Source: Branchiostoma floridae (taxonomy: Eukaryota > Chordata > Leptocardii > Amphioxiformes > Branchiostomatidae). Taken from it: DNA of 64,000 nt. The stretch lies in the NCBI RefSeq assembly GCF_000003815.2, contig NC_049981.1, positions 33,522,072 to 33,586,071 on the forward strand. Reading direction: 5' to 3'. Positions 1 through 10,139 of the stretch are shown piece after piece (the stretch's first letter is position 1; every line of letters starts with the position of its first letter). The position numbers and the translations under genes were made by a program. The notes under the pieces are model-generated. The model worked only from the letters and a program-made list of their open reading frames with translations, ran no database searches and was not told the DNA's origin.

Positions 1-1120
1 TTCTGGATCACAGGAGACAATGTCATCCAGTTCTACAGAACTCTGTGCAGAATCCTCTGATGTTTCATCCAGTTCTACAGAACTTTGTGCAGAGTCTGGT
101 TGTCTGGGAGCCGATATTCTGTCCAGTTCTACGGCAGTCTGTGCAGAATCCTCTGATGTTCTGTCCAGTTCTGCAGAACTGTGTGCAGATTCTGCCTCAG
201 GCTGGAGGAGTTCTGCCATCCCATCGTAGAACGCTGCCGAGTCCTGTTTGTTACCGGGTGATGCCACCTGACCTGAGGGGGGGAAGGTTACTTTATATCT
301 AAGATGCTGAGTGGAATTTTTATTTCAATGATAAGCATGACCCGTTTGTTGCCTATTTTTGGCAGCATGCTCCTACTGTAAGTGTAACTGTGTAACTTCA
401 CTTTGGAACCAGACAATCATCTATGTGATATGTCAGCAATGAAATACCTAAATGGATGATGGCAAGCTATGAAGTATAGTGTCACTCACTGGTACATCAG
501 TTCAGTTCAGTTCATCCTCGGAGTGGTGACACTAGCGGCACATGTATCTTCATATAAGCTTTATGTTGGTGAAGCGGAAAGCTAGCCAACTATTCAATCT
601 CAATACATAACAGCCGTCCCAACAAGCTTAATCATGTGGGTTATATAATCCATAAATTACTTTATGCAGAATTCTCACTGCTAATCATAGCTACAGGAAG
701 GGGCAGACAGTCGACCTTCCTGCTGCCTATGAACAGCTCAACTGTGATGTTTCCACTACTGCGAACACTTCCTCTTCACTAGAAAGCTCGTCAAACATTT
801 AGCACCGTTTCCAAACCGAAAAAAAACACTAACAGAGATGCATGGTCTGATATTATTAGTGGCACCTCTTATGAATATGAACTGAACTGAACTGAACGTT
901 AGACAGCAGTAACGTTAGTCTGCCCCCCTCCCACCCCAAGAAAAACGGGTTTCTACTCCGCCTTCCGTCGTGTTTCTCGAGAAGAGAATCAGACAGCTTC
1001 TACGTGAGACACATCGGCACTTCCGGGTCTGAACTCACCTTCCGCCGTGCACAGCGCCAGTAAAACTACCAGACATTTCCCGTACCACTGACGCGTCTTC
1101 TTCGACATGGGCGCCGCCAT
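1..1120 (-). CDS. 5' end of a secreted or membrane protein gene with acidic S/A/E repeats (partial)
   Basis: Two exons are visible. Exon 1 (coding 1120-1039, 27 codons plus one base) begins MAAPMSKKTRQWYGKC and continues into a hydrophobic stretch, LVVLLALCTA, that reads as a signal peptide. It ends at a good donor, AAG|GTGAGT. Exon 2 (272 down to the window edge) follows an acceptor CCCCTCAG, joins in phase 1, and is open to base 1. It encodes about 90 acidic residues with four imperfect repeats around S-A-[QH]-[ST]-[SA]-[AV]-E-L-D. The start codon lies in a CAAGATGGCGGC motif (YY1-type initiator element) in a CpG-rich patch, so the promoter is probably just above 1120. An upstream in-frame ATG at 1186 is less likely. 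The family is not recognised and the rest of the gene lies left of the window. The intron (273-1038) carries a MITE. Confidence 0.6.
503..898. mobile_element. MITE-like element with CAGTTCAGTTCAGTTCAT ends
   Basis: About 395 bp in the intron of the left-edge gene. The left end reads CAGTTCAGTTCAGTTCAT and the right end is its inverse (ATGAACTGAACTGAACTG). There is no coding capacity. A related end is present at 48268-48330, where the sequence matches the inverse of this element's right end, including the GAGGTGCCA stretch inside it. Confidence 0.6.
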
Positions 1121-1128
1121 CTTGGATA
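1108..1128 (-). promoter_or_regulatory. YY1-type initiator/Kozak element at the start codon
   Basis: On the minus strand the start codon sits in CCAAGATGGCGGCGCCC. AAGATGGCGGC is the well-known YY1 element found at transcription and translation starts of many metazoan housekeeping genes. A second copy, AAAGATGGCGGACC, marks the plus-strand start at 6916. Confidence 0.55.
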
Positions 1129-1768
1129 GCTGACAAGGCGCCTCCTGGCGGAGCTTGTGAAGCACAACACCTCTTACCTTTGACATACTCCGTACTTTTG
1201 GATCATGGACAGTACTCGAAGCAGCACAGAAAAATCTTTTTTTTGGATTATCCCAGGCTGGTTTTGTTCAAAGAATAAATTTAATCTATACTCGTTTGGA
1301 ATGATCAGATATGGTATTAAAGATCATGGCCATGTTTGTATGTACTTTTGTATGTTTTCAGTGTTATGTAATGTTAATGCAACTTCGAATCTTGATATTT
1401 CATAATTACATTTATGCCTTCAGAACAACTTAAGTGCCCAGTCCTGCGATATTCCACTGGACTGTGCCTATTTGGAGAGACATTAGCAATCTGCCACACA
1501 CATGCACAGGTATGTACAGCCACAGAATAACAGGACACAAAGAACAACATCAACAGAGCACATTTTATGGGAACCAATTCAGTAGTCTTTAATACATGTA
1601 CCTTGTTCAGAATCTGGCATCACGTAAGGCAGCCACCTTTATGTGGTGGAAGATTCTGCTGCCTTTCTTAGGTAACTTGTCATGTCGGGAAGGGTTGTTA
1701 TCAGCTGAGTTAGATCTTAGTCTTACATGTTTCTAAAGAGGATGACAGGGCAACCTGAACGCACAACT

Positions 1769-1861
1769 AGCCTGGTATCCAGCCGTATTATAGCTCCCGA
1801 GTCTCTTCTGTCCTCTCTGCAATATTTGGGGAGCTATAAATATGGCTGGATACCAGGCTAG
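1769..1861. mobile_element. 93 bp hairpin MITE
   Basis: A near-perfect inverted repeat: CTAGCCTGGTATCCAGCC at the left end and GGCTGGATACCAGGCTAG at the right end, with arms of about 34 bp and a short loop. It has no ORF. The region 1121-1768 before it has no gene I can support. Confidence 0.6.
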
Positions 1862-1937
1862 CACATGCCAGCATGCACAGGGAGGTTGTTCCACTCTGGG
1901 ATTGTTGGTCACAGGTGCATGTAGGTACTTCCTGTGT

Positions 1938-2726
1938 GACTTTTAGGACTGTTGTAGGACTGTTGTAAGACTGTTGTAGGACTGTTGTAGGACTGTTGTG
2001 TGACTGTTGTAGGACCGTTGTGGGACTGTTGCAGGACTGTTGCAGGACTGTTGTAGGACCGTTGTAAGACTGTTGCAGGACTGTTGTGTGACTGTTGTAG
2101 GACCGTTGTAGGACTGTTGCAGGACTGTTGTAGGACTGTTGCAGGACTGTTGTAGGACCGTTGTAGGACTGTTGTGTGAATTGTAGGACTGTTGTGTGAC
2201 TGTTGTAGGACTGTTGCAGGACTGTTGCAGGACTGTTGTAGGACTGTAGTGGGACTGTTGTAGGACTATTGTAGGACTGTTGCAGGACTGTTGTGTGACT
2301 TGTAGGACTGTTGTGTGACTGTTGTGTGACTGTTGTAGGACTGTTGTGTGACTGTTGTGTGACTGTTGTAGGACTGTTGTGTGACTGTTGTGTGAATTGT
2401 AGGACTGTTGTGTGACCGTTGTAGGACTGTTGTAGGACTGTTGTGTGACTTGTAGGACTGTTGTGTGACTGTTGTGTGACTGTTGTAGGACCGTTGAAGG
2501 ACTGTTGTGTGACTGTTGTGTGACTTGTAGGACTGTTGTGTGATTGTTGTAGGACTGTTGTGTGACTGTTGTGTGACTTGTAGGACTGTTGTGTGACTGT
2601 TGTAGGACTGTTGTAGGACCGTTGAAGGACTGTTGTGTGACTGTTGTGTGACTTGTAGGACTGTTGTAGGACTGTTGTAAGACTGTTGTAGGACTGTTGT
2701 AGGACTGTAGTAGGACTGTTGTGTGT
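1938..2726. repeat. 11 bp minisatellite, ~70 copies
   Basis: Tandem copies of GACTGTTGTAG and the variant GACTGTTGTGT, with occasional GACCGTTG and GCAGG variants. An 11 bp unit translates as an 11-residue repeat in every frame without stops on the minus strand, so the 330-codon open frame here is a product of the periodicity and not a gene. Confidence 0.93.
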
Positions 2727-3506
2727 TCCACTTTGGCAATGGGCCTTGTTTTGGTATGACCCTTGTTCTGTGACTATCAAAATGTTAGTATCTACTCAAA
2801 GGACAGAGGTTCTCTTTTCTACCTTACATATTACTGAACTAACCAGCATTTGGACTTTGACTAACATACATGATACACATTATAGACTAGTATAGACAAT
2901 GGCCTGCATACAATATATATTCTTATAATGTGTCCATTTCAACTCCTGTCTGCCTAACTATTATAAATACATTAAGTCATATGTATATGTACATTTGATG
3001 ATATTTTACCTATATTGCCCCGTCTATCATAACATTGCAACTACATGAAATTTGCCGTTAATAGTAATAATACTAGTATTTTCAATCAATGAACATTAAT
3101 TTTAATTCAATGGCAACACTTGCATCTCCAGTAACGTCCTCTCATATCCAGTTTTCTACACATGAGGAGTGAAGTCTCCTTTCCAAGCGGAGAAACAGCC
3201 AGACATGTAACTCTTCTCCCACTGGAAAAGCCAGGGTCAAAATCCGGATCAGCCTCAAGTTGGCAGCTTTTACAAAATTTGCACAATTCTCTTATTTTCA
3301 GGGGGCTATAGTCTAGAGGGAACTGTCTTCCTTTTTGTCATCTCCTCAACAATGAGGCATTGCTGTGATCACTTGGCTGTCCCGGCTTTCTTCCCCGAAG
3401 AATCCCAAGTGGAGCGTAGCATCTGGTGTCGACTTGCCTGCGGATAGGACTACCTGGTTGTTCCCCTTCTGTGTATTGACCCTTTTCATGACTTCTGTTA
3501 GGAGGG
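2727..3506. other. intergenic, no feature seen
   Basis: AT-rich unique-looking sequence between two minisatellites. There are no ORFs with protein-like composition, no clear splice sites and no inverted repeats that I can see. Part could be the 3' UTR of the zinc-finger gene. Confidence 0.5.
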
Positions 3507-3800
3507 GTGCGACCTGTGGCTGTCCTGCAACCTGTGGCTGTCCTGCGACCTGTGGCTGTCCTGCGACCTGTGGCTGTCCTGCGACCTGTAGCTGTCCTGC
3601 GACCTGTAGCTGTCCTGCGACCTGTAGCTGTCCTGCGACCTGTAGCTGTCCTGCGACCTGTGGCTGTCCTGCGACCTGAAGCTGTCCTGCGAACTGTGGC
3701 TGTCCTGCGACCTGAAGCTGTCCTGCGACCTTGGCTGTCCTGCGACCTGTGGCTGTCCTGCGACCTGTGGCTGTCCTGCGACCTGTGGCTGTCCTGGTTT
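3507..3800. repeat. 18 bp minisatellite, ~16 copies
   Basis: Tandem CTGTGGCTGTCCTGCGAC with G/A variants (CTGTAG, CTGAAG). It lies about 160 bp beyond the stop codon of the zinc-finger gene, so it may sit in that gene's 3' UTR. The frames open through it on both strands (for example a repeated six-residue unit, RSQDSH) follow from the unit being a multiple of three. Confidence 0.92.
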
Positions 3801-3957
3801 GTGTTCATGACTGTACATTAGGAAGCCTGCACCACTCACAGCGGCTTCTCTGCTGCGGGTGTTGTCTAATGTTTGGACTGGTGAAGACTACACTATACGT
3901 CTACATCATCACCTCACCTGCGTGAGTCATGAAATGTTTAGACAGGTGAAGCCTGCT

Positions 3958-5407
3958 CTACATCACCACTTCACCTGCGTGAGTCGTGAAATGTTTGGAC
4001 AGGTGTGACCGGCTGGTTGTTCTGTAGCCGCACTTGTTACACACGAACGGCTGCTTCCCCTTGTGGGTGGCCCTGTGCCTGTCCAGCCTGTCCTTCCGAA
4101 CCGCACAGAAGTCGCACTGGTCACACTTGTAGGGCCGGTTCCCGGTGTGCGTGTCCATGTGCCTGGACAGCCCGGACTGGTGCGCTGTCCGGAAACCGCA
4201 CTCCGTGCACGCGTACGGTTTCTTCCCGGGTGTGTTTCGACATGACGTGCGCCTCCAGGACCTTTCTCTGGACCGCAGAGTAGTCGCACAGCGGGCAGCG
4301 GTACTTGCGCGGCTGCCAGGCCCCCGTGTGGGTGGTCATGTGTTCTGCTAGGCTGTGTTTATAAACCGTTCTGAATCCACACTCCCCACACATGTAGGGC
4401 TTCTCATCAGTGTGCTTAGCCAGGTGGATATCCAGGCTGGTTTTCCAGGCGGTGCAGAAGTCGCACTGGTCGCACTTGTAAGACTTCTCTGCCCCGTGGG
4501 TTTTCATGTGCTGGGAGATGGCGGCCTTCTGAGCCGCCCTGTGGCCGCACACCCCACACATGAAGGGTTTATCGCCGGTGTGTCGCTTCTTGTGTGTATC
4601 CAAGCTTCCTTTCCACGCGGTGCTGAAGTCGCACTGGTCACACTTGTAGGGTTTGAACCCCGCATGCACGTCCATGTGCACCATCATGTTGGACTTTACA
4701 AACGTCGTGTACTCGCACTCCCCGCAGCCATAGGGTGTCACCCCTGTGTGGGTCTTCATGTGGATCCATAGGTTGGACTTGGAGCCCATTCTGACCCCGC
4801 ACACCTCGCAGGTGTAGGGTTTCTCCCCACGGTGCGTGGCCTTGTGTTTGTCCATGTCGGCTTTCTTAGCCGTGCAGACGTCACACAGGTCACAGCTGTA
4901 CACCTTCTCCCCCTTGTGGACTTTCTTGTGAAGGGAGAGGTAGGACCTGTTCGCGGTGCTGTACTCACACTGGCCGCACCTGTAGGGTTTCTCACCGGTG
5001 TGGTTCGCTCTGTGAGTCCCCCAGTCTGCCTGCTGAGATGTCATACCCCCACAGTCCTGGGATATTTCTCCTGCCTGAAGTTTCTCAGTCGTGTGTCCCT
5101 CCTCCCCACAGTCGGGCATCCAGCCTATCCAGGGTTGCTCTCCTGTGTGGCCAGTCACGTCCTCCATGCTGGACTCATCCTGGCAGCTCCCAAAGTCATC
5201 TCTTAGCTCTGTTTTGATCTCCTTTACCAACAATGCATTGCTTTCATGGGAAACCTTGGTTGGAGACCCACAGCTCGCTGTAGCCTCGGTTGGAGACCCA
5301 GAACTCGCTGAAACCTTGGTCAAAGACCAACAAGTTGCTGAAACCTCGGTCGGAGACCCACAACTTGCTGAAACCTCGGTCGGAGACCCACAACTTGCTG
5401 AAGCCAT
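3958..5407 (-). CDS. C2H2 zinc-finger protein, 12 fingers, frameshifted in one linker
   Basis: Likely a nuclear DNA-binding transcription factor. The start chosen is ATG 5407-5405, seven bases after an acceptor (CTGCCACAG ending at 5415). The N-terminus carries about five SASCGSPTEV-type 10-residue repeats, then an acidic linker (residues ~50-130). Twelve C2H2 fingers follow, with TGEKPY-type linkers; the first is CGQC...H...H after HTGEKPYR and the last CNKC...HFTTH, followed by a short tail ending VVM. Fingers 1-9 are in one frame and fingers 10-12 in another. The break is one extra base in the CCCGGG run at 4225-4230, in the linker HTGKKPY between fingers 9 and 10. It is either a sequencing error or a true truncating allele; read through it gives an intact protein. 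Similar poly-finger genes are numerous in amphioxus. The exact orthologue is not known. Confidence 0.85.
5250..5405. repeat. 30 bp coding minisatellite in the zinc-finger N-terminus
   Basis: About five copies of a 30 bp unit built on CGGAGACCCACAACTTGCTG, encoding the S-A-S-C-G-S-P-T-E-V repeat on the minus strand. Copy number may vary between alleles. Confidence 0.8.
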
Positions 5408-5553
5408 CACTGGTCTGTGGCAGGAACAAAATGGAGGAAAGTCTTTGTTAATCTTTAATCTAATTTTTAAACAAAGAGAAACGTGGAATGTACCCTGAGA
5501 CCCCAAAAAAGTGTGTATACCTCGGGGGTTAGTACTGATGCTGCATTATCATA

Positions 5554-6270
5554 TACTGTAAATGCATTTAAGTTTGCCGGGATTTAATTTTGCGGTAGCG
5601 GGAAAAAGGACTTTTCGTGGTGGTTCTAAATTTGCGGTAACACCATGGATGAATCTGTCACACTGTTGAGTTGAGTCAGGTCAGAGGTCAGGTCACTAAT
5701 GAATGCTTGAACATGTCGTAGTTTCATGGTGATCATAAGGTATGCTGAAGTAGTTAGTTTAGATGAGCCATCTTTTCCTTGAAGGCTGCTATTGACGTCA
5801 CGGTTACTGTCTCTGCGGGTAATGAATTCCATTCCAGAATTGTTCTTGGGAAGAAACTCATTTGTCTATATGTAGTTCTGCAACGAGGGATGACATAGGT
5901 CAAAGGATGTACGTTTCTTGTAAGTCGAGTTTGTCGCTTTACGGTAGGGGGGCTACTCGTGTTGACAGTTACGATTCTGTGATGGATTTTGAAAAAGGTA
6001 ATGAGTCTGGCCCTTTTCCTTCTTTGCTGCAATGTTTCCCACTGGAGACTTTCTAACATTTCCCCTACACTTGATGTTTGGCGGAAGCGTTGGCAAACCC
6101 ATCTGGCTGCTCTACGCTGAACTTTCTCTATGGTCTAATACAATAGTAGAAAAATGTTCGCAGTAGTTTTAAGTTCGTGGTGAAGTGGCCACCGCGTAAG
6201 TTCGTGGTGAAGTGGCCACCGCGAAAACCGCGAGCAATAATCCACCGCGAACATTTCTGCATTTACAGTA
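5554..6270. mobile_element. element with TACTGTAAATGCA inverted ends
   Basis: The left end TACTGTAAATGCA (5554) is matched by TGCATTTACAGTA at 6270. Sub-terminal TTCGCGG/CCGCGAA-rich blocks follow on both sides, and the stretch 6170-6225 contains a direct repeat of AAGTTCGTGGTGAAGTGGCC. The middle is occupied by a LINE fragment, so this is a composite. Relatives are at 6955-7030 (one end) and 63153-63321 (both ends). Confidence 0.55.
5754..6130 (-). mobile_element. 3' fragment of a CR1/Jockey-like LINE
   Basis: On the minus strand a frame reads VQRRAARWV, then MLESLQWETLQQRRKRARL, and ends with FFPRTILEWNSLPAETV and FKEKM. This series is the standard carboxy-terminus of non-LTR retrotransposon ORF2 downstream of the reverse transcriptase. 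Only the last ~120 codons remain, so it is a 5'-truncated dead copy. Confidence 0.8.
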
Positions 6271-6915
6271 CATTGTACATATATACATATATATATGGTA
6301 CAGATGTGGAATTCCCTACCTATTGTCTTGAAGTTGTTTGTGCTGAAAGTGTAAACATCTTTAATACAAGACTGGATAGAAAAATATAGAGCTCCAGGAA
6401 ATGCCATGGGAGACAAGAGGGAGTTACAACTTAACATACTCAACATATTTTAATTAAATTAGTAGATATTTTTTTCTAATTAACTAATCATGTGGCAGTC
6501 TCAGGGTTAATGGTGGAACTATGAAAAAAAAAGATCAAAAGGGGCACCCAAAAAACAGGTTAATGTAAATCTACTGGTAAAATAACACTGTTGTTGTTGT
6601 TGTTGATATCCTTGTTTAACATCTATTATTTCGCTAGACGTGGTCACTAACAATTAGGTGCTGAGTAACTTTTGGTACAGGAATGAATGAATGAGTGAGC
6701 GAAAGCACCACACCCAAACAAGCCCCCCTCCCCACACATGAGAAATTTTCCGTTATATCAGCGCCATTCCTGCAGCTTCCCTTCTTGTACTTCTTAGAGA
6801 CAACGGATCAAGTCTTACTCGCCTTCCCTGTACTGCAGTCGTGTTTCTTAAGGAGCCCGAGACGTCTGCAGAAAACCCCTCCTCTACTCGATCTTCTCTG
6901 TCTGAGCCAGCAAAG

Positions 6916-6940
6916 ATGGCGGACCGCCGGTTCCACAGAG
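6916..6940 (+). CDS. short first coding exon beginning MADRRFHR
   Basis: ATG in AAAGATGGCGGACC (YY1-type start element), eight codons plus one base, then a donor AGAG|GTGAAAGG. The frame stays open to 7056 without splicing, but a MITE end (TACTGTAAATG) starts at 6955, which favours splicing. No downstream exon could be identified between 6941 and 12.7 kb, so the rest of the gene may be a long way off or the transcript short. Low certainty; the main support is the start element and the donor. Confidence 0.35.
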
Positions 6941-7056
6941 GTGAAAGGTCAACGTACTGTAAATGTGCTTGTATTTGTGGTGTCTTAATTTCGCGTTGGG
7001 TGGGGAAGGGAGGTTTTCGCGATTTAAACAGTTCAGTAGTACAGAAGTTACGTTAG

Positions 7057-8178
7057 ATACATGGCAAACTTGTGTTTGCAGCGTCATAACTTGAAGGTGG
7101 AGAGGTCATCGCTATCAAAAAAATATAAATATCCTCGCGGAGATTTCACCATTCATGTCAGTCATGTTTATCCTTTTTGACGTACTTCTGTGTCCAACAG
7201 GGAGTTTTTTATTGTGTTTTGTTTTTGTCAAATCTTTATTTTAATACATACAATGAGCAAGCGGCACATACATACTGTCAAACAAATATAACTTAAGTTT
7301 GTATATAAAAAGGTTAAGGAGATGTAACGTTTTTTTTTATGTCAAGACTGTGTGCACCTGTTGTAATACCCCCTTTTCAATAGGACGGCGCTCTCGCCGC
7401 GCTCTCTCTGCGACCTCAAATTTGACACATTCCTCAACAAATTTCATAGAAAAGACGAATCTTTTTACACTTTCTGTGCTTTGTTGTCTTCTCAGTCATT
7501 TTACGTTTTGCATGACACATGTATACTGGTTTATATATATCCAGTGTGAACGTGAAGAGGGGCCTAAGTAATAAATGACTTTTTTTGTTTTGTATTGTTT
7601 TCTTTTCTTTTCTTTTAAGATGCTGTTTGCGTAAAATTTAACGTCCCTCACGAAGTTTCTGAATAGTGTGTCCTTATTTGCTGCCTGACCACGTAGTGAA
7701 TATTACATATTTAGCGATGGAGACCACTAGATTGATTACCAATTTACCCAAAAAAAGACCAGATTTGGGCTATTGGACGGTCCTTGCCCTGCGATCTGGA
7801 CAGGTACTGCAGATGGGGCTCTTATGAGGTATTGGACTGTAATCTTACAAATTAATGCCAAACAATGGGGATTTAATCATTCATTTTTTTATTTAGCGTT
7901 GGTGATATACGTGTGATTATTATTCAATAGTCCTTTTTAGGACGGACACACTTTAAATACCTCTTTTTATCCACAGCATCTTATTTCATATACATTATCC
8001 ATTGTCCAAAAAATGTATTAATTCATTGATTAGGGCATGTGTTTTAACGGGGGTCTTTTGCGGATTTGTGTACACTAAATACCAGATGGGAGATAAAAAG
8101 AAAATCTTCAGTTGTAATATGGTAATTATGTTTGTATTTTCAAGTCCTCTACTCATAATTTAGTTGTTTCCTGTATTA
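7057..8178. other. non-coding, no gene seen
   Basis: AT-rich sequence with poly-T runs. No ORF with protein-like composition, no repeat array and no inverted repeat noticed. Confidence 0.5.
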
Positions 8179-8576
8179 GGCCACACCAGTTTAATTTCTT
8201 GGTTCTCAGATTTCCCGACCCATTTTTTTTCCGATTTGAAAAAAAAAAAATCTAGTCCCAAGAAAAATGATATAGGTATACATTATGGTAATAATAGTAA
8301 TTAAAAATAAGTAAATGCAACACACATAATTTCAGTATAAAAACAATACTTTTTATTCAGAACATTGGTATCAAATCAAAGGAAGAGATTCATTGGATAA
8401 GTCATGCCATGAAAATCTGAAAACTTGACTACTAACCTTGTTTTTTGTGCTATATAAACCTCAAAAATGTTCACCCCAGACTTTTTGCAAATTTTCTATT
8501 TTATTTTTTTTTCGACCGCCCGCCCCAAAATTTTTCTGAAAAAATCCGAGAACCAAGAAATTAAATTTGTGTGGCC
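8179..8576. mobile_element. 398 bp MITE with GGCCACAC ends and TTA target duplication
   Basis: 29 bp terminal inverted repeats match at 27 positions: GGCCACACCAGTTTAATT at the left and its inverse ending AAATTTGTGTGGCC at the right. TTA flanks both ends (8176-8178 and 8577-8579). A 3 bp TWA target duplication is typical of PIF/Harbinger elements. It has no coding capacity, so it is non-autonomous. Confidence 0.82.
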
Positions 8577-9092
8577 TTAAAGGTCTTGCGTGGTCAGGAT
8601 GTGTCAGTGTGTCCCTCAGCATTCAAGGGAAGTACTTGAAACTGTATTTCGTTAATTTTCTTTTTATTATGATAAAATTCTCTGCTTCTTTCAGCACCAC
8701 ACCTGGTACAGTTTGTTGCTTTTATTTGTGGGGTTTTGTGGCAGGAGGCACTTTGGTTCTGCTGTGAGGGGAAGCATACCCTTCTTTCTAGAAGTAAAAC
8801 ATATAATCACGATATACGATACTGTTATGATATGATATGATATGATATATGATATAGGAATGGTTGACATAAGACACAGACAAGAGATTTTTTCCCAGAC
8901 TCCTGCTTTATTCTCAGATATTTCCATGTTTCATCACGAGACATAACAGAATACATCTCGCCAATCCACGTCTTACTACACAGTAATCAAGAGACAATAG
9001 TTCACCTGTCAACAAAGGTACTTTTCTACAAGGTTATTCTATACTTTTCTACAAGGTTATTCTATGCATGTTCTCGGCGTAGATGTACAGTA
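8577..9092. other. non-coding, no gene seen
   Basis: Unique-looking sequence with a short ATATGATATGAT-type simple run near 8825-8855 and a direct repeat of CTTTTCTACAAGGTTATTCTA at about 9020 and 9044. No gene. Confidence 0.5.
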
Positions 9093-9095
9093 CAG

Positions 9096-9364
9096 AACCA
9101 GTTAACATACAAGTTAACATACAAGTTAACATACAAGTTAACATACAAGTTAACATACAAGTTAACATACAAGTTAACATACAAGTTAACATACAAGGTA
9201 ACATACAAGTTAACATACAAGTTAACATACAAGTTAACATACAAGTTAACATACAAGTTAACATACAAGCTAACAAACAAGTTAACATACAAGTTAACAT
9301 ACAAGTTAACATACAAGTTAACATACAAGTTAACATACAAGTTAACATACAAGTTAACATACAG
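9096..9364. repeat. 12 bp minisatellite, ~22 copies
   Basis: Tandem AAGTTAACATAC with very few variants (one AAGGTAAC, one AAGCTAAC). Its homogeneity suggests recent expansion. All six frames are open through it because the unit is four codons; none is a gene. Confidence 0.95.
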
Positions 9365-10139
9365 TTGCTGAGATGTAATCATTCACGTAACAAGTACAAA
9401 TCCGGACCCAAATACATCTTCTAGCAGAGAAACGGTGTCGTGTGCTATGAGTGAAGATGGTGTTGTTACCTCACAGGGGTGAACTAAAGTGAACTGATTA
9501 TTGATACGATTCTAAGGTCAATATGAATTGATGAGTGAACTATGTCACGTTAAACACTGTGTTCTCTTTAATGAGTCTTTGCACCATTTTTTGCGCCACC
9601 GTTGCATTATTTAGCTACAAATATAAAGCTATTATAAAGCTAAAGAGAAGAATATACTGCATAGAGAAATAGACACTAGAATTAGGGAACTTGAAAATAG
9701 ATTTTGTATATAAGATGAAGGGAGCAAAAAAGAAAGAAGAATTCCAGATACTCTAGCGATAGAAAACACCAATCATTAAATGCAATGCTTAGCTGCAGAC
9801 AATATTCAACTACAAGTATAAAGATGAAGAGAAATGGATAATACTTACTAGAGGAACAGATTATAAAAAAGTGGAAATTGAAAACAGATTTTGAATATGA
9901 GTTGAAGCGATTTGTTGTTAGAGCTAAAAAGAGAAAAGCACATACATTTTAGTAAAGACATCACCAATGACCAACATGCAATATCAATCTAAAGATTGGA
10001 GAATACATTCTAGCAGCCTAGTGTGTGAGACATTCCGAAATAAGTCCATTCTTGCTGCTAAATATTAGCTGTTAAAAATTAAAGCAGCCACCAATAAACA
10101 AGCTTGTACCTTATTACTTACACAGCTTTGCGACACCCA
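9365..10139. other. non-coding, no gene seen
   Basis: AT-rich; contains a loose direct repeat around ATATAAAG...GAGAAATAGA at 9620-9700 and again at 9815-9890. No gene. Confidence 0.45.

Larger units (their letters stand above)
5414..6890 (-). other. possible 5' UTR exon and intron of the zinc-finger gene
   Basis: A minus-strand donor GGCGA|GTAAGACT at 6819/6818 could pair with the acceptor at 5415, giving a non-coding first exon starting near 6890. That would make the zinc-finger gene divergent from the plus-strand start at 6916 and place a shared promoter between them. The donor and acceptor are seen; the transcript is inferred. Confidence 0.3.

Noticed and set aside
1788-2780. 330-codon minus-strand ORF rich in TTVLQQSYNSP
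   Set aside because: It is the 11 bp minisatellite read in frame; overlapping frames look the same, and there are no flanking exons.
3338-3839. Four overlapping ORFs on both strands (RSQDSH, CGCPAT, RPVAVL repeats)
   Set aside because: All follow from the 18 bp repeat unit being a multiple of three.
9049-9424. ORFs such as MLTCMLTC and NIQVNIQV
   Set aside because: Readings of the 12 bp minisatellite; no other coding sign.
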